A stretch of 64,000 bases of DNA from Cryptomeria japonica (lineage: Eukaryota; Streptophyta; Pinopsida; Cupressales; Cupressaceae). The DNA is taken from assembly GCF_030272615.1 (NCBI RefSeq), contig NC_081408.1:610085673-610149672 (forward strand), given 5' to 3'. The translations under genes were made by a program, and so were the position numbers. Below the pieces are notes generated by a model that saw nothing but the letters and a program-made list of their open reading frames with translations, was not told the origin of the DNA and did no database searches. Within the stretch, counting starts at the first letter, position 1, and each line of letters begins with the position of its first letter. Below, piece after piece: positions 33,044 to 44,659 of the stretch.

Positions 33044-36000
33044 ATGAGTTTTACAACAATAAGCCCTACTTACACTATTCCCGTTAGACGAAGCCTTAGA
33101 ATTAAGTCTTTCCAAGGTTTAATTACTGAGGAGATGGAACCTAATTTGAATGGCCTATTTAACGAGGACACGGGTAATTCCTCTAATCCTCTTAATAATG
33201 AAGAAGCTCTCCATGAGGTTTCTGAAGAACAACTTTCGAAATTGGATAACCAATTTGATGATTTTCGACAATGGATGTCTCAAGAATACCCCGATAGTCA
33301 AGCTCTTCCCTTAATTGAGGGTCTAAAACGTATGGTTCAAAGTGATAAGAATGGAATTGATATTTTGCGTGGTATTGCACACATTGTGGATTCGAATGTG
33401 ATGCCTATGAAGAGTTGTGTTGAAACTTTGGGTTATACACAACCTCCTACTCAACTCAATCATTCTATCCCTTTGACGGCTTCTATTGCTAGTATACCTA
33501 CTTTTACATCAAACATAATGACTACTTCAATACAAGACATTCCACCTATGATCACCAGTCATGGGGGCAATCCTTCTTCTTCAATTAACCCTCTTCCTTC
33601 ATTCAATCCGACTTTTTCATTCATTCCTTCAATGAGTGTCCCTATTACATCTCCACAAATGAACCTGGCGCAAGGGGGCAATTCATTTAACCATTCCATT
33701 CCTCCTTGTAGTGTTCCTCCTTTCCAATCATCTCCTATGACTAACTATCATAGTGTCCCACCACCTTACTCTCAATCAATACCTTCTTTCAATAACATAA
33801 TACCTCCATCACAATCTAACACGTCTAATATGATTCTTCGACTGAAGCGACCATTAACAATCTTGCACAAACTGTCTCTTCTTTACAGCAACAAATTGCC
33901 TCTATGAATCAATCTAAGTTTAGTGTGCCCACATTTGATGTTGCAAGCCCACTTTCTCTTGACATTGTTCGAGCTATCCCCCCTAAGCATGTTGAACTCC
34001 CACAATTGGAGCTTTACAATGGTAAAGGTGATCCTCTAACACATGTTAAGACTTTTCAAACAATATGTACTGATTTTGCTTATGACCAAAGGTTGCTTGC
34101 AAAACTGTTTACTAGAACATTAAGAGATAAAGCCCTACAATGGTATTGCTCGTTGCCTTCCTATTCTATTACTTCTTTCCAACAACTTGCAAATGCTTTT
34201 ATTCAACAATTTCAAAACAATATAAGTCCTAAAGTTACTTTGATTGATTTAATGCATTGTAAACAAGGTGTTAGAGAAAAAGTGACTGATTTCGTTGGTA
34301 GATATAAGCATTTGTATGCTCAAATTTCTTTTCCAGTACCTGACAATGATATTCAAAGAATCTTTAACTCTAATTTACAAAAAGATATTAGAGAAAAACT
34401 TCTGTTTTCTGAGTTTACTTCTTTCCAACAGTTGTGCGCAACTCTTCACAATTATCAACTGACTGTGAGTCAAATGGAACAAGCAAATCCTATGGCTCCG
34501 AGTGATAAGGGTGATAGTAGTCAAAAACCACTTGGGAAGTTTAAACTGAATAGAGAGTCAATTAAGTTTAATGAAAACATCATCAACAACAATGTGAATG
34601 CAGCATCAGGTGTGCCTCCTATTTCTAAGTTTTTTAAGAAAGAAAGAAAGTTTACTCCTTTGAATGGATCATTGCATAGTATTATGAATAAGTTATTGGA
34701 ACAAAATGTGCTTACTCTTCCTCCTATAAGGCAAATAGATCCCGCAAAGATTAATTCACCCTATTTTGATAACAAATCTTTTTGTCAGTTTCATCGTCAA
34801 CCTGGGCATGATACTGAAAACTGTTTTGCTTTAAAGGGTAAAATTCAAGATTTGATTGATAATAATACTATCTTTGTTTCTGGAGTGAATGATAAAGGCA
34901 ACACATCTGTAGCTCCTCCTAACCAAAATCTTAAGATTTTTACTAATCCATTACCTTCTCATACCTCTAATGCGATTGATACTAATGATTCCTCTGTCTC
35001 ACCTAATGATCTTGTGTCTATGACTCTGAATGTGATTAACTTTGTGGAACAACAGAAAATCCCTAAAGAACCTTCCATCACCTTTGATTCCAGTGAAGCT
35101 ATCAGGGCACCTGATGGTCCTTTATATATAGTTGCAAAAGTCAAGAGTACACCTTGCCGTGGAGTGCTTATTGATCCTTCTTGTATGGTTAATGTCATTA
35201 CTGAAGAATTTCTTTTTACTTTGCAATTGAATCAAGTGATCTATGACAAAACAAATGTGGTTGTGAAATTATTTGATGCATTTTCTTCTCCTGCAATTGG
35301 TTCTATTACATTACCTATTGAGGTCCATAACAAATCCCTTGATGTGAACTTTGCTATTATTCCATCATCCGAACAATTTCATGTGAAGCTAGGCTATCCT
35401 TGGCTATCTTCCATGAAAGCTATTGCTTCTCCTATTCACAAGTGTTTGAAATTTCCCCATAATGGTGAAGTTGTTACTGTCAATCATAGTCTCTTTAAAC
35501 CAGCTGAAAGAACTTCTAGCGTTCCTATTGATTACTTTTGGCCTAAACAATTCCAATCTCTTCCACCGCGAAGTGATCATCTTTTCAAATCTTATCAAAA
35601 GTGGAAAAAAGATATGATCCTATCTCTAAGCGAACCTAGAACACCCAAACTTGATATTCCTATCATTCTTGAGAAGGAAGTTCTTCCTTTGAAAGATAAA
35701 ACTAATGTCTTTCCTCAAGGAGATTCCCAACCCATCCTTATGGATGTGACTATGTCTATGCCTAATAAACTTTCTAAAAGCAGACCTATACCTCCTCGTC
35801 ATGATGGACTTGGTCTCCTTCCTAAACCAAATATTCTTCCTCTATATGGAGCAGTTCCTCCTCCTTCTTCTTATAGAGAGAAGAGACCTTCCTCTTCTCC
35901 TATTGTCCAACCTAAGAGACCACAACCCAAACACCCAAGTGATAAGGATGAGAACATTCCTCCTCCTCAATCTTCTCAACTTCCTACTAAGACTAGACGA

Positions 36001-36492
36001 AATCGTTCTGCACGTGAACGCCGACGAAAGCGTCGTCTTAGAGCTCAGGCAGCTGCTTCTCAAGCTTTGCAATCCCTAAAAACACCTTCAGCTAGCATTA
36101 TTCCATTTTCTCCTCAGCCGGAAATTGAGCCAAAATCTCCTAAACATAAGATGCATGATGGTCTTGATCCTGTGCGAGTTAAAGATCCTATTTTTATAAA
36201 TCTTGATGATGATATAGACGAAAATGTTATTCATGATGAAAATGTTACTTCTTTTCATTCTGATAGTGAATATGAATATGTTGATGTTGATAACCATTTA
36301 TCTAACAAATTTTCTAAAGCACTTATCCTAGCACCTAGACAAGAACAACGTGGCTTGGAACATGAACATAGCCCTTGTTTGGATCTTGTGATAGCTCCAT
36401 CTGCTGTGTTGGATGTTCCTCCTCTAGCGTGTTCCCTACCTTCTCGAAATATAGATCAGCAAGATCGGGGGGTAGATGACGTGCTAGACTAG
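33044..36492 (+). pseudogene. gag: Element C gag-protease polyprotein gene, one frameshift
   Basis: The frame opens at the Met of MSFTTISPTY (33044), a start also kept in element D. It shifts once near 33830-33845, since the second frame is already open there with a plausible coiled-coil, and then runs to 36492. In the second part (numbered from 33904) the capsid core lies at about residues 35-190 (LELYNGKGDPLTHVKTFQ, ALQWYCSLP). A zinc knuckle CQFHRQPGHDTENC lies near 294-307. A retropepsin-like fold near 420-510 reads LIDPSCMVN, with D-P-S in place of D-S/T-G, and LGYPWLSSM. Then come a Pro-rich linker and an Arg-rich stretch near 697-715 that resembles a nuclear-localisation or RNA-binding patch. 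The C-terminus is acidic. There is no pol. Confidence 0.88.
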
Positions 36493-37227
36493 TTCATTAG
36501 CATAGCAGACTCTCTCCTCCTCTCTTGATCTTTTTTTTGTTACTTCTTCTATGTGTTATTCTCATTCTTCTATTCGTTGTCCTTAGTGTTGTCTACTTGA
36601 GGACGATGCAAAGCATTGAGATCTCTTTTGGTCTCTCTCATGTTGACTCAAAAGACACATGTGTTCCCTTCTTCTAGGTGACCTTCCTTGATTGGGGAAT
36701 GAAGAACAATTATGCATACATACATATGATATACATGAATTATCATGCAGCATACTGACCCCAAGGAAAGCAAAGTCACCTCGTGCTTTGTGTTTTGTAT
36801 CTATTATCCTTGGGCTTATCTCACACTTGGGGGCTAAATCCTTGTGATAACGTGCTCCTTTCTCATTTCTTATATGTATCACTACCTTAAAGCAATCACC
36901 CCCGGTGAGGCGTGTGCGATCACTTTAACGTAGGGGGGCATACATCCTGTTCATATCTCTTCAACATACTTGAAAGTTTCTTGGCGAATTTAGCTTTGCC
37001 TTGAAAATTTTTGATATCCTTCTTGCATGACTCTTAGTGAGGGAACCTTACTACTGATAGTCATGGTTTTCCCTCGTGATCTTCCCTTTTACTTTGTCAA
37101 TCGAAGTCGTAAGATCCTTAGTCCACTGGGGGCTTGGTGTATCTTGCCTCCTTGACGTGGTGAAAGTCTTTCAATGTTGTTTCCTTGTACTTTACCGGAA
37201 GTATGGGCGTACACTTATACTCCCGCT
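36493..37227 (+). other. Element C 3' untranslated region
   Basis: No coding signal. It holds a 42-nt inverted-repeat element at 36887-36928 shared with D, and G-runs (GGGGGCT) resembling the polypurine tract near 36834 and 37128. Confidence 0.75.
36887..36928 (+). repeat. 42-nt hairpin conserved in the 3' UTR of C and D
   Basis: Arms TTAAAGCAATC and GCGATCACTTTAA can pair around a G/C-rich centre. In D (40100-40141) the same-length element reads TTAAAGCGATC...GATTGCTTTAA on the plus strand. Confidence 0.7.
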
Positions 37228-37242
37228 AAAGTGGGGGCTAAA
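37228..37242 (+). promoter_or_regulatory. Polypurine tract of element C
   Basis: AAAGTGGGGGCTAAA abuts the 3' LTR start. The tract of D differs by one base. Confidence 0.9.
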
Positions 37243-38454
37243 TGTAGCGTCCTAAAATTGCGACACTTGCAATTTCGACTGTATTTGGGTCTTCACGATG
37301 GCCGCGCAACGTTGAACCTGAATGGAGACCCCGAAACCTGTTTATCACACCAAAAACTGCATATTTCTGCACTGTGGCCTGATCCCTCCTTGCACCCTGC
37401 TGTCCCGGGAGGTGGGACCATGGCGCCCAGTGCCCTATTCCCTCAAGACCATGGCGCCCAGCGCCCTGGTCCCTGGCCCTATTTTGGGCCCGGTCTCTTT
37501 TGGGCATCGGGTCTTTATGTTTGCAATTCGGGAAATAATGTTTCCTGGTTGGCCTAAGGTCGGAAAAATCAGTCTACCAGCCCTAATTGACAAGTATATA
37601 AACTACATTTCCTCTTCCAAAAAGGGGGAGGAAGACATATGTGTAAAAAAGGCGGAAGCGATATTCAAACATTCAAGCATTCAAGCATTCCTTCAAGCAA
37701 TTGAGCATTCTAAGTCTCCATTCAAGGCTAGGTGTTGCATTCAAGACAAGGATTCAACCATTGAAGAGGAGATCACATACAACATACAACATACAACATA
37801 CATTACACCTTCGCATGTAAGAATACAAACATTCTTACAACAAGGTATTAGTACTTGTTTACATTACAAACATTTACATTTACAGCATTCTCATTTCTTG
37901 GTTAATTCCAAAACCGGGGTTTGACTTAAAGGCAAACCCCTAATCCCTAACCCCCCAATCGTCCTCTCTTTTCTGTGTGTAGGTTGCAGGTACGCGGCTG
38001 TAATTGAAGATCTGGAATCCTTGTGCAGAGACGAATAGATCCCCCTTCGTTTCGCGGATTTTTCGGAGGACCGTGTGCACGCTAGGCACCATCGTCCCGT
38101 CAACTTTCGCTCAAATTTGCAGAACAGCATCATCTAGACATTTTACTGCTAATTCCAGGTCCGCTGCTTCATCCCGTATCCCTATCTCTGTTTATAAGCG
38201 AATCTTTCTTACTTTACATGCATTCTTAGTTCAATCTTTCTATCTACATTCTTTACAAAAGAGGGTATCCTTGATGTCTCAACCTTTGAAACTCATTTAA
38301 AATCTAGTCTTGCATTGCGTGGGATTGGATCTTGTGGGTTTCAACCCCTCTTTTGAATGTAAAGTCTCTCTTAAGTGAAAACCGTCAATCCTAGTGACCC
38401 CCTTTCTCATTGGAGTGGGGGAGAACACCTAGGGTTCGATTTTTCCACTTTACA
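37243..38454 (+). repeat. Element C 3' LTR (1,212 bp)
   Basis: Colinear with the 5' LTR over its full length. It has one hairpin repeat fewer (31 bp) and 7 extra bp in an ACATACA run, which exactly accounts for the length difference. Most substitutions are transitions. Confidence 0.95.
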
Positions 38455-38459
38455 GAGAT
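38455..38459 (+). repeat. Target-site duplication of element C (right), GAGAT
   Basis: Identical to 30624-30628. Confidence 0.93.
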
Positions 38460-38548
38460 ATATTACCATTCGATAGTTGGTTAAGAGTGCCAACCGCTGA
38501 CAACTACCAACTACCCTTTCAAGAACTATAGTTCATTACATTACCATT

Positions 38549-38553
38549 ATTTA
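38549..38553 (+). repeat. Target-site duplication of element D (left), ATTTA
   Basis: ATTTA lies here and at 45820-45824, directly outside the two LTRs of D. Confidence 0.9.
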
Positions 38554-39787
38554 TGTGATGGTGGGAAAATGATGAGCGATAGATCAAGAAGAAAACTAAC
38601 CCTTTCCCTCAAAGAGAGATGAGAGTTTCAATATTGATTATCCTTCAAGCACTTGTCACCATTACATTAGGGAAATGAGGTGTAATTTACTAGATCCAAT
38701 CTCCACACAAAGGTGATAGACTGAATTTTGAATGAATTAAGGATGTTTATGATGATCCCCTTATTCCCTTTTGTTTGATTTGAAATGAAAATTGATTGAA
38801 TTATGTAGTGCAAAAGTGACAAAGAATTGATTATAACTTGGGATCTGAATATGGGATGAAGTTGTGCACCTGGATTTGGCAATAAAATGTCGAGACGAAG
38901 TCGCCCTGCAAATTTGATGAAAAGTTGTCCGATTGTGGCGGGAATGTACACGGTCCTCCGAAAAATCCGCAAAACGAAAAGGGTTTTTTCACCTCTGCAA
39001 ATGAAGCCCTAATCCGAAAGTACAGTTGCACACCTACAACCTACACATAAAAAAGAGAGGGAAATGTGTTGGGACCCTATGTTTGCCTTTAGGTCAAATG
39101 CTATTTTTGGAATTAACCAAGTAATGAAAGAAAGTACTTGCAAGTAGATGTAAATGAAAGACTCGATTGTAAATCAACTCAAGAGAGGTTGTAGTAGCAA
39201 TGTTGATAGAAATGTTTGTGTGGAATTGAATGTTGAAAGGGATCTCCTCTTTAATGGTTGAATCCTTGACTTGAATGCAACACCTAGCCTTGAAGGGAGA
39301 CTTGAGAATACTCAATGTTGGAAAAGAATGTTTGAATGTTTGAATGCTTGATCGCTTGGACATATACAAATTCAACCTATCCAACTTATGCGAATGAGAG
39401 CACAAATTCCCCTTAGATAAATGTTTGAAGGATTTTAATTTCATCATGGGCCGACATCGGGGAGATTTCCCGCTCACTACACAACCCACAAGACATGCTC
39501 TAGAAAGGTCCTGCCCCAAAATAGGACAGGGACAGGGGTGCCATGCGCCTGTCCTAGGAGGACAAGGGCGCCACACCCCTATCCAAAGGGGGTCAGGGGC
39601 ACTACGCCCCTGTCCTACACCTTTCCAAGGCAAAGTGTGGACAGAGTGATGCAGAGGCCAAGGAAGAAGCAGTTTCTACAAGCCGAGCACTCTCTGGTCT
39701 CCGATCAGGCTAGAGGATTCGAGTTCGCATGCGTGAGGACCCTAATGCAGTCGTAAATTGCCAAGGTCGCAATTTTATGACACTACA
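38554..39787 (-). repeat. Element D 3' LTR (1,234 bp)
   Basis: On the minus strand it starts TGTAGTGTCATAAAATTG (39787) and ends CCACCATCACA (38554). It retains three GC-rich hairpin repeats (39530-39615), which are mostly deleted in the 5' copy. Confidence 0.92.
39530..39615 (-). repeat. Hairpin minisatellite in U3 of D (three copies)
   Basis: Units at 39530-39554, 39560-39584 and 39590-39615 have the form GGACAGG...CCTGTCC around GGYGCCAYGC. The period is about 30 bp. The 5' LTR (near 45620-45645) retains only the end of one unit. Confidence 0.8.
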
Positions 39788-39802
39788 TTTATCCCCCACT
39801 TT
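39788..39802 (-). promoter_or_regulatory. Polypurine tract of element D
   Basis: On the minus strand AAAGTGGGGGATAAA precedes the LTR start TGTAGTGTC. Confidence 0.9.
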
Positions 39803-40560
39803 AGCGGGAGTATAAGCATATGCCAATATGATAAAGTACAAGGAGACAAGATTGAAAGACTTTCACCACGCCAAGGAGGCAAGATGCGCCAAGCCCCCAG
39901 TGGACTTAGGATCTTACGACTTTGATTGACAAAGTAAAAGGGAAGATTGAGAAGGGGAGAACCATGAATGCAAGTAGCAAAGTTCCCTTCACTATGAGTC
40001 ATGAAAGAAAGGATAGAAAAGATTACAAAGCAGAACAAAGTTCATTAATAATTCTAAGTATCAAAGAAGGAAAATATGAGCGGAGTGTATACCCCCACAT
40101 TAAAGCGATCGTGCGCGCCTTATCGGGAGCGATTGCTTTAAGGGAGGATACACCCAAGAGTGAGAAGGGAGGGAACACGTTATCGCAAGGATTTAGCCCC
40201 CAATCGAGGTAGAAACCTAAGGATAATGAACACAAAACACGAGATAGTGTCACTTTCCTCGTGGTCAGTATGTTGTATGATAACTCATGTATATCATATA
40301 TGTATGTGCATATAATAATCTTCAATCCCCAAGGAAGGACACTACCTTAGAAGAAAGGAAAGAGAGGATGTCTTTTGAGTCAACATGAAAGAGACCTAGA
40401 AAAGATCTCAATGATTTGAATCGTCCCCAAGTAGACATTAAGGGAACAATAGAAGAACAGGGATACATATAGAAGAATGGTCACAAAAGAGAAAGAAAGA
40501 GAGAGAGAAAGATCTGCAAGGCTAATATCAGTAATCTAGCACGACATCTGCCTCCTGATC
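39803..40560 (-). other. Element D 3' untranslated region
   Basis: Colinear with the C 3' UTR, including the 42-nt hairpin at 40100-40141. No gene was seen. Confidence 0.75.
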
Positions 40561-43546
40561 TTATTGATCACTATTTTGGGAAGGCGAGCAACATGCTAGA
40601 GGAGCGATATTGAGGACAATAGATGGAGCTATCACAAGATCCAAACAAGGACTATGCTCATGTTGTAAGTCACTTTGTTCAATTCGAGGAGCTAGGATTA
40701 AAGTTTGTGAAAACTCATCTGATAAATGTTTATCCACATCAATATATTCATGCTCGCTATCAGAAGCATTACGAGTTGTATTATCATTATGAATAACATT
40801 TTCACTCATTTCTTCATCAAAGTTTAAAGAGGAGCAAGAACACAAATAGGAGTAAAGCCATCACATGTTTTATGCAACTTATGATTCGGAGATGTTGGTT
40901 GAACATCTTGCTTAGGAGAAAAGGGGATCATGTCAACTGTTGGAGTTTGAGGAGTCTGAGTATTTTGACGAATAGCTTCACAAGCTCGAACACGACATCT
41001 TCGTCAGCGTTCTCTCGCACAACGATTCCATCGAGTCTTAGTGGAAGGCTGAGAAGGAGGAGGATGGCGTTCTCCTTAATAGTGGAAGGTTTAGGTTAAG
41101 GTCTTTTTGGTTGAACAAGAGGAGAAGCAGGCCTCTTCTCTCGATAAGAGGAAAATGGTGGAACTGCGCTATAGAAAGGAGGAATTTTAGGTGTAGGAAG
41201 GAGACCAAGTCCATCATAGGGAGGAGGTATAGGTCTAACCTTAGGAATAATATTGTTGTTCTCCTTAAGAGAAGGTAAAGTCACATCCATAGGAGTAGGT
41301 GGACAATTTTCCTTAAGAGGGAGATTAGGTCTATCCGAGAGAGGAAGAAGCTCATCTTGAAGAATAATAGGAATATCAAGTGTTGGTGATCTAGGTTGAC
41401 TTAAGGATAAGATCATGTCATTCTTCCATTTTTGATAGGATTGAAAAAGAGCATCACTCCTTGATGGAAGAGACTGAAATTGTTTACGCCAAAAAAGATC
41501 AATAGGAACACCAGGGCTTCTTTCGGATGGACGAAATAAGCTATGGTTCATGGTTATGATTTCTCCATTGTGAAGAAATTTTAGACACTTGTGGATTGGA
41601 GAAGCAATAGCCTTCATGGAAGATAGCCAAGGATAGCCCAACTTCATACCGAATTGCTCAGAGGAAGATATGATATCAACGTCAACATCCATGGATTTAG
41701 CATGGACTTCAACAAGAAGGGTGATAGAACCAATGGTAGGACAAGAGAAGCCATCAAATAACTTCACAACTACATTAAAAGCATCATATAATGGTTTATG
41801 CAATCATAAAGTGAAAAGATACTCTTCAATTATGAGATTAACCATGCAAGAGGGATCAATCAGGGCACCACGACAACGGATATCCTTAACCTTTGCAACT
41901 ATGTATAAAGGGTCATCAGGTTCTCTAATGGTCTCACTATGGTCAAATGTAATACAAGGATCCTTAGGCGAATCTTGTGTTTCTACCATGTTAACCAAGT
42001 TTGGAGCCATACAGATGAGTGTTTCAGGAGAGAGAGAACTAGACACTATCTCAATAACATTAGAGGTATGAGATGGCAAGGGATCAGTGAAAATCTTAAG
42101 ATTTTGATTAGGAGGAGCAACAGATTTATTCCCTTTATCATTCACATATGTCATAGATATAGTATTATTATCAATCAAGTCTTAAACCTTATGTTTCAAT
42201 GCAAAACATTTCTCAGTATCATGACCAGGTTGATGATGAAATTGGCAAAAGGAATTGTTATCAAAATGAGGAGATGCAAGTTTGGAAGGATCAACTTGTT
42301 TTACAAGAGGAAGTTTGATAACATTTCTATGCAATAATTGAGACATAATACTATGCAAAGATTCATTAAAAGGAGTAAATTGTCTCTCTTTGGAAAAATT
42401 AAGAAATAGGAGGCACACCTGTTGTAGCATTCACATGGTTGTTGTTTATTGGATCATTGAACTTGATGAAGCTTTTTGTTGGTTTGAACTTAGCAAATGG
42501 TTGTTAAACACTCTCCCCCTTATCACTCAGAGCCATAGAAGTGGATTGCTCCATTTGACTCACAACCAGTTGATAATTGTGGAGTGTTGTGCACAACTAC
42601 GGAAAGGAAGTAAACTCAGACAAAGAAGCTTTTCTCTGATATCTTTTTTGTAAATTAGAAATGAAAATTCTTTGAATATCATTAACAGCCACATGAAAAG
42701 AAATTTGAGCACACAAATGCTTATATCTACCAATGAAATCAGTTACTTTTTCTTTAACACCTTGTTTACAATGCATTAAATCAGTCAAAGTGATTTTAGG
42801 ACCAATGTTGTTTTGAAATGGTTGGATGAAAGCATTTGCTAGTTTTTGAAAGGAAGTGATAGAATAAGAAGGTAGAGGACAATACCATTGTAAAGCCTTA
42901 TCTCTTAGTGTTCTTATAAACAGTTTTGCAAGCAATCGTTGATCATAAGAAAAATCAATACACAAGGTTTGAAATGGTTTGACATGTGTAAGAGGATCAC
43001 CTTTCCCATTATAGAGTTCCAATTGAGGGATCACCTATGGTTGTAGGAATGACATTTTGAGTTGAAGTAGTCATGATGTTAGATGTGAAAGTAGGAATAC
43101 TAGTCACAGGATTGCTCAAAGGAATAGAGCAATTGACTTTAGAATCAACAACTCTTGATAGGCATGACATTAGAATCAACAATATGTGCAATGCCACGCA
43201 ATATATCAATTCCATTCTTATCACTTTGAAGCATGCACTTAAGACCTTCAATTAATGGAAGAACTTCACTATTAGGGTATTCTTGGAACATCCATTGTTG
43301 AAAACTATCAAATTGATTGTCCAATGTAGAAAGTTGATCTAAAGAAACTGTAGTTAAAGCTTCTTCATCATCATGAGATCCATCAATAGGCACATGATTA
43401 GGATGGGAAGAATTAGCATGATCCTCATTAAAGAAGTCACCCAAATTAGGCTCCATCTCCTCGGTAATTAAACCTTGGGAAGCCTTAATTCTAATGTTTC
43501 GTCTAACGGGGATAGAATAGGTAGGACTAATAGTGGTAAAACTCAT
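40561..43546 (-). pseudogene. gag: Element D gag-protease, multiply frameshifted
   Basis: Minus-strand fragments line up in order with gag-protease of C. The N-terminus is MSFTTISPTYSIPVRR (43145-43546). The capsid core contains LELYNGKGDPLTHVKPFQ (42597-43034). The zinc knuckle CQFHHQPGHDTEKC lies within 42182-42430. The protease-like domain has LIDPSCMVN (41804-42178, continuing into 41096-41803 with LGYPWLSSM). An acidic C-terminal segment lies at 40561-40845. Relative to C, about 450 bp of the gag linker before the capsid is missing (junction near 43030). The Arg-rich segment is present but out of frame near 41000. The catalytic D-P-S is shared with C. Confidence 0.87.
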
Positions 43547-44640
43547 GCACTAGAGGGAAAACTTGAATTTTGATTTGTAGGACAAAGCTTACAAAATTGA
43601 GTAATGCAAAATTTAAGAGAATAATGATTACACAATTTCAACTTTGTTGGAGGAAGGAAATGACACAATTTCCAAAAATGAAAGGAAATTGGAATTTTAA
43701 AATTAGGGCCAAGGGAATACCACTTAATTTTAAAATTAAAATTTTTAAAATCAGGGCAGACAATAATTAACCTCTTAATTTTTAAAACATTCTTGAAAGT
43801 TGAAATGTTGAATTTAAAAGTATTTCTGATTCCAGAGGGTTCAAAAATTGATAAAATCAACCAATCTTTTGGATTTAGGCTAATAAATACACTCATAACA
43901 ATCTCCTGAAATTTCGGAAAAAAAGTCGAGGACCGTGTCAGGAACGCACATGGTCCGACCAACTTTTTTTGAAATTTTTCAGGGATGGATATTACGATGA
44001 TTTTAAAGCTAACCTCACAAAATTGGCAAAATTTACAAGAGATGGGCGAAATAAAGGCACAAAGGTGAAAATAGGACCCTATTAGGATTTTGAAGAAAAA
44101 GAGGAATTGAATTGCAATTTTGAAAAGGGTCAAACCTAATGGGTAGGGACACCTTCGAAATTGTTTATAAATCTGAATGTAAATGAAATTGATTTGAAAT
44201 TCACACAAAATCCAATTAATTTTAAAAATTAGGGTTTGATGACCTAACCACTTAATTTTGAAATTTGAATTTTGGGAAAAAAAAGGGGGGGAAATGGGAA
44301 TTTGAATTGTGGGATTGAAGACAAATCTGAGAATAATCATAAATGTGAAAATTAAGTTGAAATCCAATTTTTTGCACAAGTTCAATATGATTTTTGAAAA
44401 TTAGGGTTTTAACAAGTAACCTCTTCATTTTGTAAATTTTAATTGCAAATTGAACAAGAAATTAAATTTGACAAACACAACAATTTTCAGATTTGAGACA
44501 AACACAAGCAATTTTTACAAATCACAAGTTCAATTTTAATTTTAAAAACTAGGGTTTTTAATGATTTAACCACTAAGTCTGCAGAAATTTGAAACTTGTA
44601 AATGAAAAATATGCAATGTTGTTCAAAGGATAGCAAGCAA
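43547..44640 (-). other. Untranslated leader of element D
   Basis: AT-rich. It contains the GGACC...GGTCC hairpin at 43930-43956, at a place comparable to the C leader copies. The 280-codon minus open frame here (43543-44385) is Phe/Ile/Lys-rich, has no domain, and is most likely composition. Confidence 0.65.
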
Positions 44641-44656
44641 GACGTTGGGTTCACCA
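44641..44656 (-). promoter_or_regulatory. Primer-binding site of element D
   Basis: On the minus strand TGGTGAACCCAACGTC follows the 5' LTR by three bases. Over 16 bases it differs once from the sites of B and C. Confidence 0.8.
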
Positions 44657-44659
44657 AAA

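Larger units (their letters stand above)
30629..38454 (+). mobile_element. Element C: complete non-autonomous gag-protease LTR retrotransposon (7,826 bp)
   Basis: Two near-identical LTRs (30629-31864 and 37243-38454), a primer-binding site, a polypurine tract and a 5-bp target duplication define a whole insertion. The internal region holds gag and a protease-like domain and stops at 36492, with only an untranslated stretch before the polypurine tract. No reverse transcriptase, RNase H or integrase is present in any frame. By eye about 25 substitutions separate the LTRs (about 2%), plus a 31-bp repeat-copy difference and a 7-bp difference. The insertion is therefore fairly recent, and its enzymes must have come from another element. 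Confidence 0.93.

Noticed and set aside
39417-39756. Plus-strand frames in LTR D
   Set aside because: Short frames through hairpin repeats of the LTR; no start context or domain.
43543-44385. 280-codon minus frame in element D
   Set aside because: It lies in the leader between the primer site and the gag start and is dominated by Phe/Ile/Lys from AT-rich sequence. It contains the RNA hairpin copy and has no domain.
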